From assembly GCA_002221725.1 (NCBI GenBank), contig NJFT01000181.1:1-64000 (forward strand): DNA of 64,000 nt, written 5' to 3'. The translations under genes were made by a program, and so were the position numbers. Source of the DNA: Scedosporium boydii (lineage: Eukaryota > Ascomycota > Sordariomycetes > Microascales > Microascaceae). Below the pieces are notes generated by a model. It did not search any database. It saw only the letters and a program-made list of their open reading frames with translations, and was not told where the DNA came from. Each line of letters begins with the position of its first letter. Position 1 is the stretch's first letter. This document shows positions 46,848-59,117 of the stretch, in pieces.

Positions 46848-49224
46848 TCAAGTATGCCGCCGTCCCTTCTTTCTCACAATCATCTCTTCCACCTCTTCAT
46901 CCTCCTCCTCGTCGTCGTCATCGTCGTCGTCGTTGTCGTTAAAGCTCAATCTACCGAACCTCTCTCTCAGCGCGGGAATCGCCAAAGCCGTGCTCAGGCT
47001 CCTTGGTAGCTCTTCCACAGCCCCACTTCTTCCACCGCCGCCAGCCCTTTCTGCGTCCGCGGTCCTCCACAGCCTAACCACCTCGGGGCCATCCCATAAA
47101 TTCTCCCTCCTTGGCCAATCCTGCAAGACGTTAAGGGCTCTCTCCCGCACGGACTCATCGCGGCAATTGCACACGACGAAATGCAGCGGACAAATGATCC
47201 CGAGATCAATCATGAACCGTCTCCTCTGCTGCGTCCCTGTAGCTGTAGATGAAACGCCCCGCTTAATCGACTCCGCAATCTTCACAATATCCTCATAGGG
47301 ATCCCCAAATGAGGAGCCGATGTACTCAGCCGCGGGGGATACGGGTGGAAGAGAAGCGCCCTTGCTGAGGGAGTTGCAAAGGTCCTTGCAGCAGGTAAAA
47401 TGCAACTTGTCCATCAACATTGACATGTACTCTATCCCCCACGACTTTGGAGAGTTCGGCCCCTGGTAAAACTGCTGTAACCTATCCTCGAGCCTCGACG
47501 CCTTAAAACATAGGACGTCTCGTCTGGCAGCGGGTAAGGGCGCTGTCCCTTCATCACCGACTCCAGACGGCCCATTTTGCCAAATCCAGCTGAGGGCGAA
47601 AACATCGCGGCAAAACTGCGCCACGGCGCGATGTGCCTCTTTGATGTCGGTGAACTCCGGAAATCGGATTTCTTCCGAAAGATTCCGCGAGTGGTATAGC
47701 TTTAAAGCTATGATGGGTTCGAAATCGTTGGTGTAAAGACATGCAGAACTCTCCAAGGTTGCAAATGCCCGCAGTATGCAATCCATCTCTTTACCGAGGG
47801 GATTGGCCGGTCCCGGGAGGTCTGCGCACCCCAAGGGGTCGGCCAAGGCTTGGAGGGTCTCGAGCGGGATCGTATTGATAATCGTCAGGCCTGATCGGAG
47901 ATGCCTCAGGGCGTCGCGCCAATTGTTGCGCAGGCTTTCGATGTAGACGAATGCGAGGCAGCAGACAAGCGCAAGAGTCATAACGCCAGGCGAGTCGAGA
48001 TTGGCATGCCGCAGCAGGGCCATAGCCTGTCCGTAATGCTCCAGCATAACGACCTCGGATTGCTGGGAGGCCGCCCCGCCACCTAGAGCACCAGCACCGC
48101 TCAGCAGACCGTCTCCATCCCGGTAAATCCGTAGCGCGGCGCCGAGCGCAACTATAGCATGCCGTACAGTACGATCCTGCATGCACATTCGAGGCACGGT
48201 CCACCTCCAAAATTCGTCAAGGTTCGATACATGCTGCGAGAGTCCCTCTTCGGCCACACTCGTAAATTCGTTCAAATACTTTCTCTCGATATCCGTTAGG
48301 TCGATCTCAGCTGCCAGCGACACCGGCCCGAGAGGTTGAAGCGGGGGTAATCCGGGTCCCAAAATAGATGGTGTCGCGGGGTTTGGGTGGTGCAATCCGG
48401 CAACGGGTGGAGGCGACGACGAGGATGACGATATCGATGCGGCTGAGGCGACAGAGGCGGAAACGGTGACGACAGGAGTAGTGGCAAGTGTCCTCTCAGC
48501 TGGTCCACTGGCAGCTATGATGCCGGGCCTCGTTGACGATGAGGGACCCGCGGCTGGATTCGCCACCACAACGGCTGGCTGGAGACCTCGTGACCGGTGC
48601 TGGACTAGCAGCTGATTAGGCGGCGGCTGCTTCTTGGGTGCCGTTGCCTCGGTATCGTAACCGTCGCACACTCGTCCGGTCGACGTGCATCGAAAACAGG
48701 CAGGTTTTTCTTCGCCACATTTCACTCTTCTGATTCTGTATGGATGGAAGTCTGGTCAGCTTATATTGAACGTGGCGTTTTCCCCCCCATGACTCGATGA
48801 CGGCAGACTAGAATGAGGCAGAGAGGGCAGAAAGTAAGAGTGTTGATAGAGAGGCCACGCGTTGAACAAGACAAGGTAGAGGTTAGAAGGTGGATGGAAA
48901 GGGACCGGAAAAGAGAGGGAGGAAGGGGAGAAGAGGATTAAATCAATACGTACTTACTGCAACAGGGTTAGCGAGCGAAACGTTAGCACTCTGCGAACTC
49001 TGGAGTAAAGGGGTTGGACATTATCAACTTGTCTCCATCGTCGCTGGCCTCTTGACGCGGCGCAAGACGTTCGAAATCATAAAAATCATAAAAAAAATTA
49101 AAAATAAAAAATAAAAAATAAAAAAAAGAGGAACAAAACGACAAAACGAAAGCAAGGAAAAGAAAGCTTTGCATCGATCAAGTCAAGAAAAATGAAGCAA
49201 AGCAATGAGGAAAAATCGAGACGG

Positions 49225-49255
<31 letters not shown>

Positions 49256-49838
49256 TCTCGGGGACCAGCAAACCCACAACGAGAAAAAAAAAATCGATAT
49301 ACGAAAAGTGATGAAACAACACGGAGAGGAGAAAAAGGGGAATGGTCGATGCTCACCATGTAATGCAGCCCGTCCTCACTTTGGGCTTACTCGCCCTTGT
49401 CCTTTTCTTCGTTTGTTGATTTTGCGAGCTGGCAACTCTACCGCTGGCCGTGGTGGATGCTGCCCTTTGCGAGAAGCTTTCTGAGCTGCTACTCCCCGGA
49501 GTACCCGGGAACTGTCCCTGATGGGGAGAAACAGGTATCATAGCTCGTCCAACACCGTCTCCTGGCTGGAGAACAAAGTGGAGTTGCCGGTCCTGGTCCT
49601 GATGCTGATCCTGGTCCTGACGTTGGTTTATGTCTTGGTGAGTAGGCTGCAGCTTCTCGTCGGAGTCGCAGGCGAACCAGGCCCGTGAATAGGTCTGCTC
49701 GGGGACGGGGACGATGGCGGGGCCTGGGACTTGGACAAGGACGTGATGATCGTGGTGGAAGAACGGGACCAGTCTTCCGCTTGCTTTTAATCGACCCCCT
49801 CTACTACTTGTAGATGTTAAAACGACTGACTGGAGCAT
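46848..49838 (-). CDS. Zn(II)2Cys6 transcription factor with a 3-nt micro-exon
   Basis: Proposed exons on the minus strand are 49838-49357, 48956-48954 and 48735-46848, giving 790 residues. The Gln/Asp-rich N-terminus ends in a basic run (KKRTRASKPKVRTGC) leading into the zinc cluster at residues 158-185. Its spacing is Cx2Cx6Cx6Cx2Cx6C (CITCKIRRVKC, CFRCTSTGRVC). Joining the two large exons directly gives TGA. A 3-base exon TAA between a GCTAAC...TTGCAG acceptor and a GTACGT donor restores Cys161-Lys162 and the frame. Downstream is a low-complexity Ala/Ser/Pro linker, then a fungal-specific transcription-factor middle region (fungal_trans_2 type, around YLNEFTSVAEEGLSQHV and LRNNWRDALRHLRSGLTII). 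An acidic Asp/Glu tail and a basic end follow. It is a probable nuclear DNA-binding regulator of unknown target. An alternative start at an internal Met near residue ~98 is possible. Confidence 0.85.
48954..48956 (-). other. Three-nucleotide micro-exon (TAA) of the Zn2Cys6 gene
   Basis: On the minus strand the sequence reads GCTAACCCTGTTGCAG, then TAA, then GTACGT. The preceding exon ends in TG and the following exon begins with A, giving TGT AAA: the second zinc-cluster Cys and the invariant-type Lys. Flanking introns are 48957-49356 and 48736-48953. Confidence 0.75.
49225..49253. repeat. 29-base A homopolymer inside intron 1 of the Zn2Cys6 gene
   Basis: An uninterrupted A-run on the plus strand (T-run in the transcript). 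With the A/T-rich stretch at 49081-49128 it makes most of the intron low complexity. Confidence 0.9.
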
Positions 49839-52800
49839 GTCAGCTCTGTGGTCATTGGTCGTTGGTCTGAGATGATGGGAAGGGTGAGAAAGAGAGGAAG
49901 AAGGCGGGAGGGTTAGTCATAACAGCTGGCAATAATGAGGCAAAGTGCCGCGGTGTTGTTATTGTTGTTGTTGCTGTTGCCGTTACAGCGCAAGGACGCG
50001 AGAGAAGAACCCAGTGGACGGCGAACAGGTGATCCAGGACTGGGGCTTGGTTCGGGTTATTGCCCACCCCTCGTCTGTCCCCCCCGTTCAGGCAAGGGTA
50101 CGTAGTGTGTCGAAGGAGGGTGTCGAAGATCAAGATGACGACGCCAAGGGGGTGTGTAGGCCCTTAGGAAGAAACTCCATAAGCACGAGGATGGTTTCCT
50201 ATAGAAGAAGCCAAGGAGAAGGTGGAAGTGAGAGTTGAGGTTCAGTTGGGGAAAAAAAAGGGGGCGAAGTCGATAGTGGGTCAAGTCGTAGTGCTTGTGG
50301 TGTCTGTGGTCTCCCACGGGATGGCTATGGGCCACTCTTAATACTTTTATATCGAATCAAAGGCGATCCTTGACTAGGTCCCAAGATAGTGTCGTCGAGT
50401 TCTGCCCTACCATGCGATGCGATGCGATGTCCTGCCGTGTTATATATACCGTGGATGCGTGGATGGGGTGGTATGCATCTCCGCGTGGTTTTGCAGGCTA
50501 GGACGACATGGAGGAGGGAGGCGTGGAGGTATTAGTGTGGACTAGCAGTAGTTTGATAATAGTACATCGAGGTAGTTGTAGTCAGTTTAAGTTGGCTTGC
50601 GCCTTGCACTAAAAGATGATGGGACGCCTCAAGTGTCTCCATCAAATAAATCCTGGTCTACTTCGTACTTGGACCGTCGGTCTAAACTTCTAAACTTGTA
50701 TACTTGGCTGATCCGTGCTTTCCCATTCCATTCCCACTCGAGTACTTCGTGATACTTGATACTTGCGGACATTGGGTGCGGGCCCCTCAAGGAAGGGAAG
50801 GAACATTGGGAGGATGAGGATGGAGATGGATTTCCGAATCTGGAAAGTAGGAAATACACTAATACTTTGTAGTGGACATGCGGGAACCGGGAGCAACAAC
50901 CGCGGCCGAGGCTTGTAAGTACGAACGTATAGTTGCATATATATGCATGCGTTAAGTCACGAAGGATTTCGATGGCGAAAAGAGCGCTGTGAATGACCCA
51001 GCTATGGCTTGATCAAGCCCGTGTCGTGGCAGCATACCAAACATCGTTACACACTCATACGAGGGAAATCGATTCCAGAGACAAGCATTCGAGTCTCCCC
51101 CTCTTCTTCCCTTATGAGTACGTTGCCCCCCTTCTTCTCGCCCCCTTATTCTCCCTTCATCACTTTCCCCTACTTTTCTGTTACGTTCCCTTACTTCGTG
51201 CGTTCAAGAGGTTTCCCGGTTTGCAATTTGGGGATTTTCGATAATGTGAATTGCGACTGGACCCCTCTGTGTCATGGGGTGTATGTATGGATTTGATGCA
51301 TCAGAGTTGTAGCTAGAGGGATTCGGACATGGGCGTAGACAAATTAATATAGTGTACAAAAACCAGAGCCAAGGTAGCTCAGATGCACGTCAGTGGACTG
51401 CACATGGACCAATGTAGTGGAGTGTATCAAGTACGCATGAAAGTAGGGGTCAATATATACAGAAAATACATCAATCGCAGTGTAGATCCTCGCTAAAGCC
51501 CACCAGCAATATCCAGTCCCAGTTCCAAAGTCGTCCTAAGTCCGATCCTCCAATCCACAATCTCCAAGTAAAATATACTTTTGAGAAGATGATAGGTCTC
51601 AGCTGCCAAGCCACACAGCAGACGTCAACCGAGATCCAGGCCAGCAAGCGACACCCGAGTCTTAAATTTATTTTGCAAATGCCAGCTCAAACTCGGGACT
51701 TTTCAGCTGGTGTGGTCATGTCGCGATACTTTTATTTAGCCATCGAAGATTGTTGTGTCTTCTGCTTCGTGGTATCAATGGTGAATCCCAATTCCTCCAA
51801 ACTGCTCTGGTTATGACACCATGACTCTGCTTGGCATCTGTCGATAAAATATCAATGATTTCAAATCCCGGTTGGTACAAGTAGCAACGGTTGAACAGCG
51901 AGATTAAAGAAAATCACTCTCACAAGAGAATTTCCGGGGGATTGACAGGCGCCCAGCAACTCGAAGCCTAAGAACAAGACCGTTCAGGCTCTTGTCATCC
52001 CGGCTATCTGGTACATGATTAATTTGGGAACGGAGACTATACTGTTTTTGGTCCATAGGTCCATAGGGTATAAGATCATTGCTTCGTCAATGTCGTAGTT
52101 AGGAGGTACCATCACTCTCCGGTGTTATATCGACTTTGTATCTGTATTATTGGGCTTGGATACTACTCTACTGAGGAAATATCCCCAAAAACGCAAGGAA
52201 CGCCCCCATTTGCAAAAGTATCAAGTTGATTACTGACCGATATCAATTTCTAAGAACAGTGTCATGCTTAGGGATGAGGGGAAAAATAAAAAAAAAGCCA
52301 CAGGATCGTCGGTGAATATGTGTGGAAATCATGCTCCCCCCTTCGCCCGCCCCGAAGGAGCGGCGCACACCGATGTGATGTGGACCGACGCCGCAAAAAG
52401 AAAGGCCGAATTCGGTTGAAAGGGGAAAGGGAGCGAGGGAAGAGGAGAAAGTCGAGAAGCAAGCAAAAAGAAGAAGGCGAGTACCTCTACACCGCACACT
52501 CCATAGTGATCTACAACTAAAGATCGGCATGCAACAGGTTCTCGATTCGACAAAGGAATAAGATCGATCGAGTAGATCTTGCATGTCGAATAAGAGAACA
52601 AAAAAAAAAAAACGGGCTGCATTACTCGGGTGGCGCTAGCCTACTTCTCCTACCTCGATATTCCCATTCCGGCTTCTGAAATAACACCAAGGTGGCTCAT
52701 GTGGCTCCCTCTTCGGCCTCACGGCACGCGTGAGGATGGATCCAAATGGCTTGCCCGTCGATATGAATTGCCCTGCATATTACGGCTGGGTCTCTTAGTT

Positions 52801-55623
52801 AGTCTGTTCGTCGGATATTCACGGCCTATCATTATGACCGTCATCTTGGAAGCCTCATGAAAAGGGGGAAGGGAACAAAAAAAGGGCCGTAGACGAGCGA
52901 TGGAGAAGAAGAATAGCTTCGATGTTCTATTTGCCACAGCGGGAACACCACAAATTGGCCTGGTCTCGGCGTGATCCGCGGCCTTGGGGAAAAGCCTAGA
53001 TCCAATCCCATGGAAAGGCTAGGGGATCCCACTTGACTGGAACCAAGTCTCTGGATGCCTAATGACGAGAAGCTTAGTTGGCGCAGCCATCAAGCCAGAA
53101 ACACCGATTCAACAGGTGACTCGTTATAAAAAAGAAAAAAAAAGCAAGTTGGAAATGTCCTACCCGCATCATCCAGCAAGGATCATCATGGTGACACAAG
53201 GGGGAGGGAGAAAAAAAAAGAGATATCCAGCCGCTTGGCTCCTTTTCATGGAAACTTGGAAGTCTTCCATGCTGCAGACTATTGAAAATGGAAGCTCGAC
53301 TAGCAGGGAGTTTAACCGGGTGTAGTTTAGATCGTTCCTGCACGCTGCGAGAGAAGACGAAACCGGTCGTTTTGACCTTGAGAGAGGCTTGGCCAGACCA
53401 GGGGGAAGCGGCCTGCAGCAGGACTCACAGCCAAGAGGTAGACGCAGACACGGCATCTGCCCTCCTGGCTGCTGCAGAATGTTGGAAAAACCCAGTCCAA
53501 GTCTTTCGTCATTGTGCAGCGTCTTTTCGGCGCTAATTTTTCCCGCCTGCAGTCGAGGTAACCCAGGGAGTCGGGGACTGCGTTGGGAAAAAAGGCGTTT
53601 TTTTCGTGCTCGTCGAACCATCCTTGAAAGAGCAGGTCAGAACATGGGTTGAAGTTGGCAGCCACACCATCTTGGGGTACAGATGCGATCTCATTCGATG
53701 AGACATGCCCTCTCAGAACATGTGGATGTGTTACATCGATCCAGAGCACGTCCACCCGCGCATCTCCACGACCTTGCTCCATCGATTTAGCAGCACTCCA
53801 CCAACATACCAACGTGCCGTCTCGAGCTGAAGGTAGGACGAAGTGAGCGAGCAAGGAAAATTTTTTTCCTCCTTTCTGCCACGGGAGAAAAAAAATTTCT
53901 TCAGGTTGACAGCAGGAAGGATCAGGAAGCACCAACCATGCCTTTCGGCCATCACCGCCGCTTGTCGCTGATGCATATCTTTCTCATCCTGCGCCCTTCT
54001 GATTGAACGCGGTCCCCGACGAATCCAGACCAAATTTCGGAATTTCTCAAGGGTGCAGATGCTTGTTTCCCTTTTTCCTCTTCCCGTGTCTGAAAACTAG
54101 TTTATGTACATATTACTCCCTGGCACCCTGTAACCCCAGCTTCCCGGTCCGTCCGTTCGGCATCTATTCGGATTTTTTCTATTTCGGACTTAGCTGGCGA
54201 GACATTTTTCTCGCTCTTTTTTTCTCGAATTTCCATGCCAAGATTAGTGACGCACGCGGTCGGTCTGGGCATCGGTCTCTAATCTAGTTTTGGTGAGCCA
54301 GCATGGCATTTCATGGGTCTGGTCTGGGTGGCAAATAATTCTTGATCGAGGAAAGCGAGGAGGGCGCAACGGCGAAAAAAAAATTATGCTGTCCCATCGT
54401 GATACGTCAACACCTCTTCTGCCTTGATCTCCGAGTCCATCTCTGATCTCGACGTTGACCTGGCCCCTACTTGTGGAACCAAAGGCGGACGCGCTGGATG
54501 AAAAAAGGACCGCTTCTTTGCCTTGGTCAGCAACCAAAGTCTACATTTTTATTTGGCCTCCGAGATGTCCTGTCAAGCTGAGGCTGCGGCTCCGCCAGTC
54601 CCGGTCCCCCAAGACCAAAGAAAACCGCACCTGACCCTAGTATTACCTTATTTTTATCAATCCCGACGACCGTCCAATACTTCAATAATAAAATTGTAAT
54701 CCCCGTCAGCCCTAGCAGAACACGAAATCTTGTGGGTGAGGTGATCCGAGCAAAGGGTTTCCAATGAAGTCGCAGAATTTTGCCTGTCGTTGTCACATGG
54801 TCCCTGCTGGACGCAAACTGGCGGTCTGACATCCGCGTCCATCCATCTCCTTCAGCCTGCCATCACATCATAGCTGCGCAAAAGAATGCGTCTCAAAACA
54901 GAAGGCGGCATAGTAGTTTCAAAACGACAGGCGAATAAACAACAAGGACAGTGAGGCTGGGCGGAAACAGTAGTGTAAAACAGGTTCCCCCCCCTTCGGA
55001 GAAATGCCACGAAGCGCCCGTCGATGAGTCCACTGTCAGGCGAGCTCCGCCCTAACACGAGGTTGAGAGCTTCGAACCATTGATCCCTTGCTTTTTTTTT
55101 TCTTTTTTGGCTCTTTGTCATTCTTACCAAGGGTCAATGAATATGGTCGCGGGAAATCTCGTATTAAACAGATACTTATTCTAACCCTCCCTGCTCGCTC
55201 CTTAATCCTCTTTTAGATAAACGCCAGAAACACCTAAAAAGAAAGTCTCAACAGGAGGGAAAAAAAGAAACGAAGAAAAAAGATATAAAAAAAGGTGGGG
55301 AAAGGGGGGTAGGGAAAGAGGGAAATCCAGAAACCATAAACCAGAAAACAAGGAAGAATGCCACGCCGAACCACCAATGCAATTGACAGATGAAAAGGAA
55401 AGGTCCGCGGAGTGTCCAGTAAGGAGGAATAATACATCAGGAGACCGAGTCGTCCTTGGCCCGTCCGTAAGGGCGACCGAAATTCACGTTCCTGCCACTT
55501 CCGTATATTCTAAAAGACGTGAAACAAGAATGAAAAAAAAAAAAAGAAAAGGACCTAGTCGAAACAAGGAAGGACGTAAGGGCGGGTGGTTTTCCCCCTT
55601 TTCCCCCTTTTCCCCTGCGATCC
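49839..55623. other. 5.8-kb gene-poor region
   Basis: Upstream region of the Zn2Cys6 gene (-) and 3' flank of nur1 (-). It contains a GTT-type triplet tract (about 49955-49982), a GCGAT tandem near 50412-50427 and a TACTTCGTA motif at 50659-50667. A 14-bp palindrome TGCATATATATGCA lies at 50934-50947, with many short homopolymers. The longest minus-strand frame (53327-53935, 202 codons) has no recognisable domain and is overlapped by other frames. No RNA gene was recognised. Confidence 0.5.
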
Positions 55624-57246
55624 TTACGCCCATCGCGATGGGTATCTGTCAGTGGTATATCCCCTTCCAAGCCTCGCATTGGCGAACGAGGATCGCGGCG
55701 CATTGCCACTAGTGCTTCCGTTGCTTCCACTGCCCGTCGCGAGACTCGAACCCGCGAATCCCCTTTCGCCTCCTCCCTGCAGCGGGCTCGAGTCTCGGTT
55801 CCGCCCACGCTGTTCTAGCGCAGCCATCTCCCGAGAGTTCCGCGGCGAGGATGCCTTCATGTCACCCATACTAATGGCCTTCTTGAGGGGCGACCTCGCG
55901 TGCGAGTAGACTCCCAAGTTCCCCCCAAAGTTCGTCCCCGTAGAAGTTCCCGTGGAGACCCCCACGGGAGTTCCCATTACACTGCTCCCCCCAACCATAG
56001 AGCCGACAGTCGTAGGTGGCGCTGGGCTCGCGACTCTCGGCGTCATCATCGCCGCCGGAAGGCTTTGACGATGCGCGGGTGATCGGATGTCACGTTGCGC
56101 TGATTTGTAAGCCTCGGTCTTATTCAATAGAGGTGTTGCGGCGGGGGAGAAGAGCCGTGGGCTGAGGACGTTGGGATACGCGTTGCCATCCGGGTTGATG
56201 TGCTTTGTGTAATTTGGGTTCGGGTGGGTCTGGAATTCCCTCTTGATCACGGTCGTCGGCGTTCCGGCCTCCGAGAAGAGCGAGACGCTCTGGTTAAACA
56301 AGTTGGGATCCGTCTTACTTGGCTCCGTCACCGTATCGACCTGAGTAGACACATCCCGCACCACGGGGTGAAGACGAGGATGCACGAACTTGGTGTCATA
56401 CTCGTGCAGCACCTCCCGGTGGATGATGGACATGTCCTTGCCTTGTTGCGTGAAGCGGGACTGCATGAATAGGAGCTGTCCCGAGAGTATGACCTGTAGG
56501 AGGATGCAGTTGAAGACTGTTACGCTAGGTCGCGGATCCAGGGGCGCAATGGGAACAAAAAGCAGGTACACGAGTACATGACCGGGGCTAAACAGGCAGA
56601 AGATTTGCATACAGAGGGGAAGAGGGTCCCACACGGATATCTCCCACACATCGTTGGACTTGTCCGCATGCGCGCGTGACTCTGCCGTTTCGTTTGCGAT
56701 GACGTCGGTCAGGAATCGTAGGGGCGAGGACGAGGCGGACTCAGACTGCACTTTTACCCTCCTAGCTGATGGTGTCTGCGGAGCCTTCTCGATGTTGACC
56801 TCGAAGAGTCTATAGTTGCGTACCCGTGTGATTGTGTAGTAAGCGTTGGCTAGTGAGGCAACGACGAGTATCCAGACCGTAGGATACGCCTATGCAGTGG
56901 CGACAAAGCGCCAATAGGTTAGTTTTGAATCCAGTGCAGGGGAGAATATACGCAAACTAGCAGCAGCTAGGATGGGGGCTCAACATACGATATACGGTAT
57001 CCATCCGATGCTGGTATCGTCAGCAAACACATCATCCACATCCTGGCTTCCACTCCCCGTATTTGCACGAGCCAGCAGGAAGGCGAAGCTCATGAAAATA
57101 CCGGCTCGTGTTCCCGTCGCTTTGGAATCCCATTCCCGCGTCTCAATCTCCTCGGACAGCCACAGCAAAAAGTCCATAGGATTCAGCATCGCCTTGATCC
57201 GCTCGGCCAGCGGCCGCCTTCGTACAAGTCTTCGCGCAGGAGGCAT
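55624..57246 (-). CDS. nur1: Nur1/DUF2418 nuclear-envelope protein
   Basis: Two exons on the minus strand, 57246-56989 and 56889-55624, joined in phase 0 by an intron with GTATGT, CTAAC and CATAG, give 507 residues. The N-terminus (RRRPLAERIKAMLNPMDFLL, then WLSEEIETREWDSK) matches fungal Nur1/Mug154 proteins. Transmembrane segments can be read around PTVWILVVASLANAYYTI, MQIFCLFSPGHVLVYLLFV and NCILLQVILSGQLLFM. The conserved EVLHEYDTKFVHPRLHP block follows. The C-terminal ~230 residues are Ser/Pro/Gly-rich and probably nucleoplasmic. Yeast Nur1 works with Heh1/Lrs4-Csm1 at the inner nuclear membrane in rDNA anchoring and silencing. This role is carried over by homology only. It is divergent from vma7 with 684 bases between starts. 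Confidence 0.87.
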
Positions 57247-57930
57247 GGCGTATGATAATTCAAGTTTGTCGTCGAACGCCAATAAAAATACGGCGGAGAG
57301 GTGGTCTCCCAACGAGCGGCAACAACTGGATCCCACAGAATTTTGCGCCGGCGAGAAGACGCGTTTGAGAGGGGGTTCACGCAGGGACGGAGGGGCAACG
57401 AGAAAGCCTTATTTTCGAGACCCTGAAAAAAAGACTTAATTCCTGGCCTGATGAGATGGTAGTGGAAAGTGGAAGAGACGGATAAGACCTCTCCAGTAAC
57501 GGAGTTTGTCTTTTTCGTCTGTTGTGGAGGTCGGGATCCCGCAAGAAATTTCTCTGGTTGCCGGCGTGCGTTGCGAGCGGATTATTTGGTTTGCAGTTCA
57601 AGTAAACATTTGAGACCGTGACCTGGAGATGAAGCTATGACCACCTGCGCCGACAAATTGTTTAGACTGCGGCTTGTGCTATTCTTGTTCCAGTCCACTG
57701 CATTGTACAGCTGGCACAGGGCTGTCAGTGGGTGCTTGATTAGCTAATAACGCAACTAGGCAGCTCGTCATCGACCTCAGGACCTCAACTCCAGAAGCGG
57801 CTCATCGCGGGGTTCACCATTCAATCAAGACCTTGTTTTAGAGCTCTGCAACACCTCGACTCTCCGATACCTGTCCGCTTTCGCCTTTCTTATCTGGCAA
57901 TAATCAAGCTCCAGACTTGCCCTCGCTACA
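57247..57930. other. Divergent promoter region of nur1 and vma7
   Basis: 684 bases between two start codons, with no gene inside. No strong TATA box or named operator was recognised. Confidence 0.55.
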
Positions 57931-58633
57931 ATGACGTCTACTCTCGTAGACTTCAAAGACCGCCAGTTCATCGCCGTTATTGGTGACGAGGCATGTTATC
58001 CGCATCTACGCCTTGATATTGGAACCCCCTCAGACGGGTGCATGGTGGCCCGGTCGCGCTTCTTACTTGAGTTTCGTACTGACAGCTACTAGGACTCCGT
58101 AACAGGTCTCCTGCTGGCTGGTATAGGTGTAATAGCTCTCCCTCCTCCCTTCCTAAACCTACCCATGATCTAGTTTTGTTCCCGAAGACGTATTCTTGGT
58201 ACTGATGCAAAAGAACATATAGCATGTAACCGCAGGCCCAACGCAAAAGAGGAACTTCCTTGTCGTCGACGCGAAGACCGAGACGAAAAAGATCGAGGAT
58301 ACGTTTGAGGACTTCACAAAGACGAGAAACGATATTGGCATTGTCCTCATTAACCAACATGTTCGTCCCCCGACTCTCCATAGCCCGGGCTCTTTATACA
58401 CTTGAGGAAGACCAGGAGGGAGGATAGGTGCTCATGTCGGCGTCTGGCATGTGTTTAGAGCTAACACTTACTTCTGCACCTAGATTGCGAATCGGATACG
58501 GCACCAGATCGAGGAGCACAAGGCGGCGTTCCCTACCATCATCGAGATTCCTAGCAAAGATCACCCCTACGACCCGGCGAAGGATAGCATTATGGCGCGA
58601 GTTCAGTCGTTGATGACCGCGGAAAGGAAGTGA
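57931..58633 (+). CDS. vma7: V-ATPase V1 subunit F
   Basis: Four exons: 57931-57990, 58093-58128, 58223-58360 and 58484-58633. They give 127 residues, the usual size for subunit F. Conserved motifs are [20 protein letters not shown] (across exons 1-2), [16 protein letters not shown], then [10 protein letters not shown] joined to IANRIRHQI, and [15 protein letters not shown]. Intron 1 begins GC (GAG|GCATGT) and ends CTAG; this is the only junction that gives GDE-DSV. Intron 2 has GTAATA and TATAG; intron 3 has GTTCGT, a GCTAAC branch point and CTAG. Subunit F sits in the central rotor stalk of the vacuolar proton pump. Half the gene is intron, and the second exon is only 36 bases. Confidence 0.95.
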
Positions 58634-59117
58634 TTGATTTCTCTTGGGCAATGTCGGATCGCCGCATGGGTCGTACTTGTGAAGTTGTGAGCGGGATAGC
58701 GCCGAGTTATGACTTCATGGTTTTCTTCTTTCTTTTTTTTGCTTTTGAATGGGGCTGAGGGGTTCTGGGCAACTTAGATTCAAGTCATATCAAAGATATG
58801 TTCTTATTTGGAGTTAATGCGAGGGTTTACCGTATGCTTTAATCAAACAATGAAACAATGAATCCCTAAAGACGAAAACAAATTTGGATACTCCAGCAAA
58901 CCCAACTGGTTAAAATCCCAATAGTGGAAGCAAATACATGGACAGCTGAGACGGTTGGGGAGGAGCATAAAATAAGGATATGAGAGCGTGTCAGACTCGG
59001 GTCGAAGGCCCATTACGGGCCTGTATCCATCCATGTATATCCAGTTCTTCTTTCCTACATCAAACGGTCCCACACTACGCCCCGGATGCAGATATCATAG
59101 GCGCCATTCTCACAATC
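58634..59117. other. Convergent spacer between vma7 and the NPC2-type gene
   Basis: 484 bases with T-rich tracts after the vma7 stop (58727-58745). Nothing else is seen. Confidence 0.6.

Noticed and set aside
53327..53935. 202-codon minus-strand frame in the 5.8-kb gap
   Set aside because: No family resemblance, and overlapping frames of similar quality occur in other phases; kept as non-coding.
55741..55765. ACTCGAACCCGCGAATCCC as a reverse-strand tRNA T-arm
   Set aside because: It lies within the nur1 coding exon and the rest of a tRNA cannot be found.
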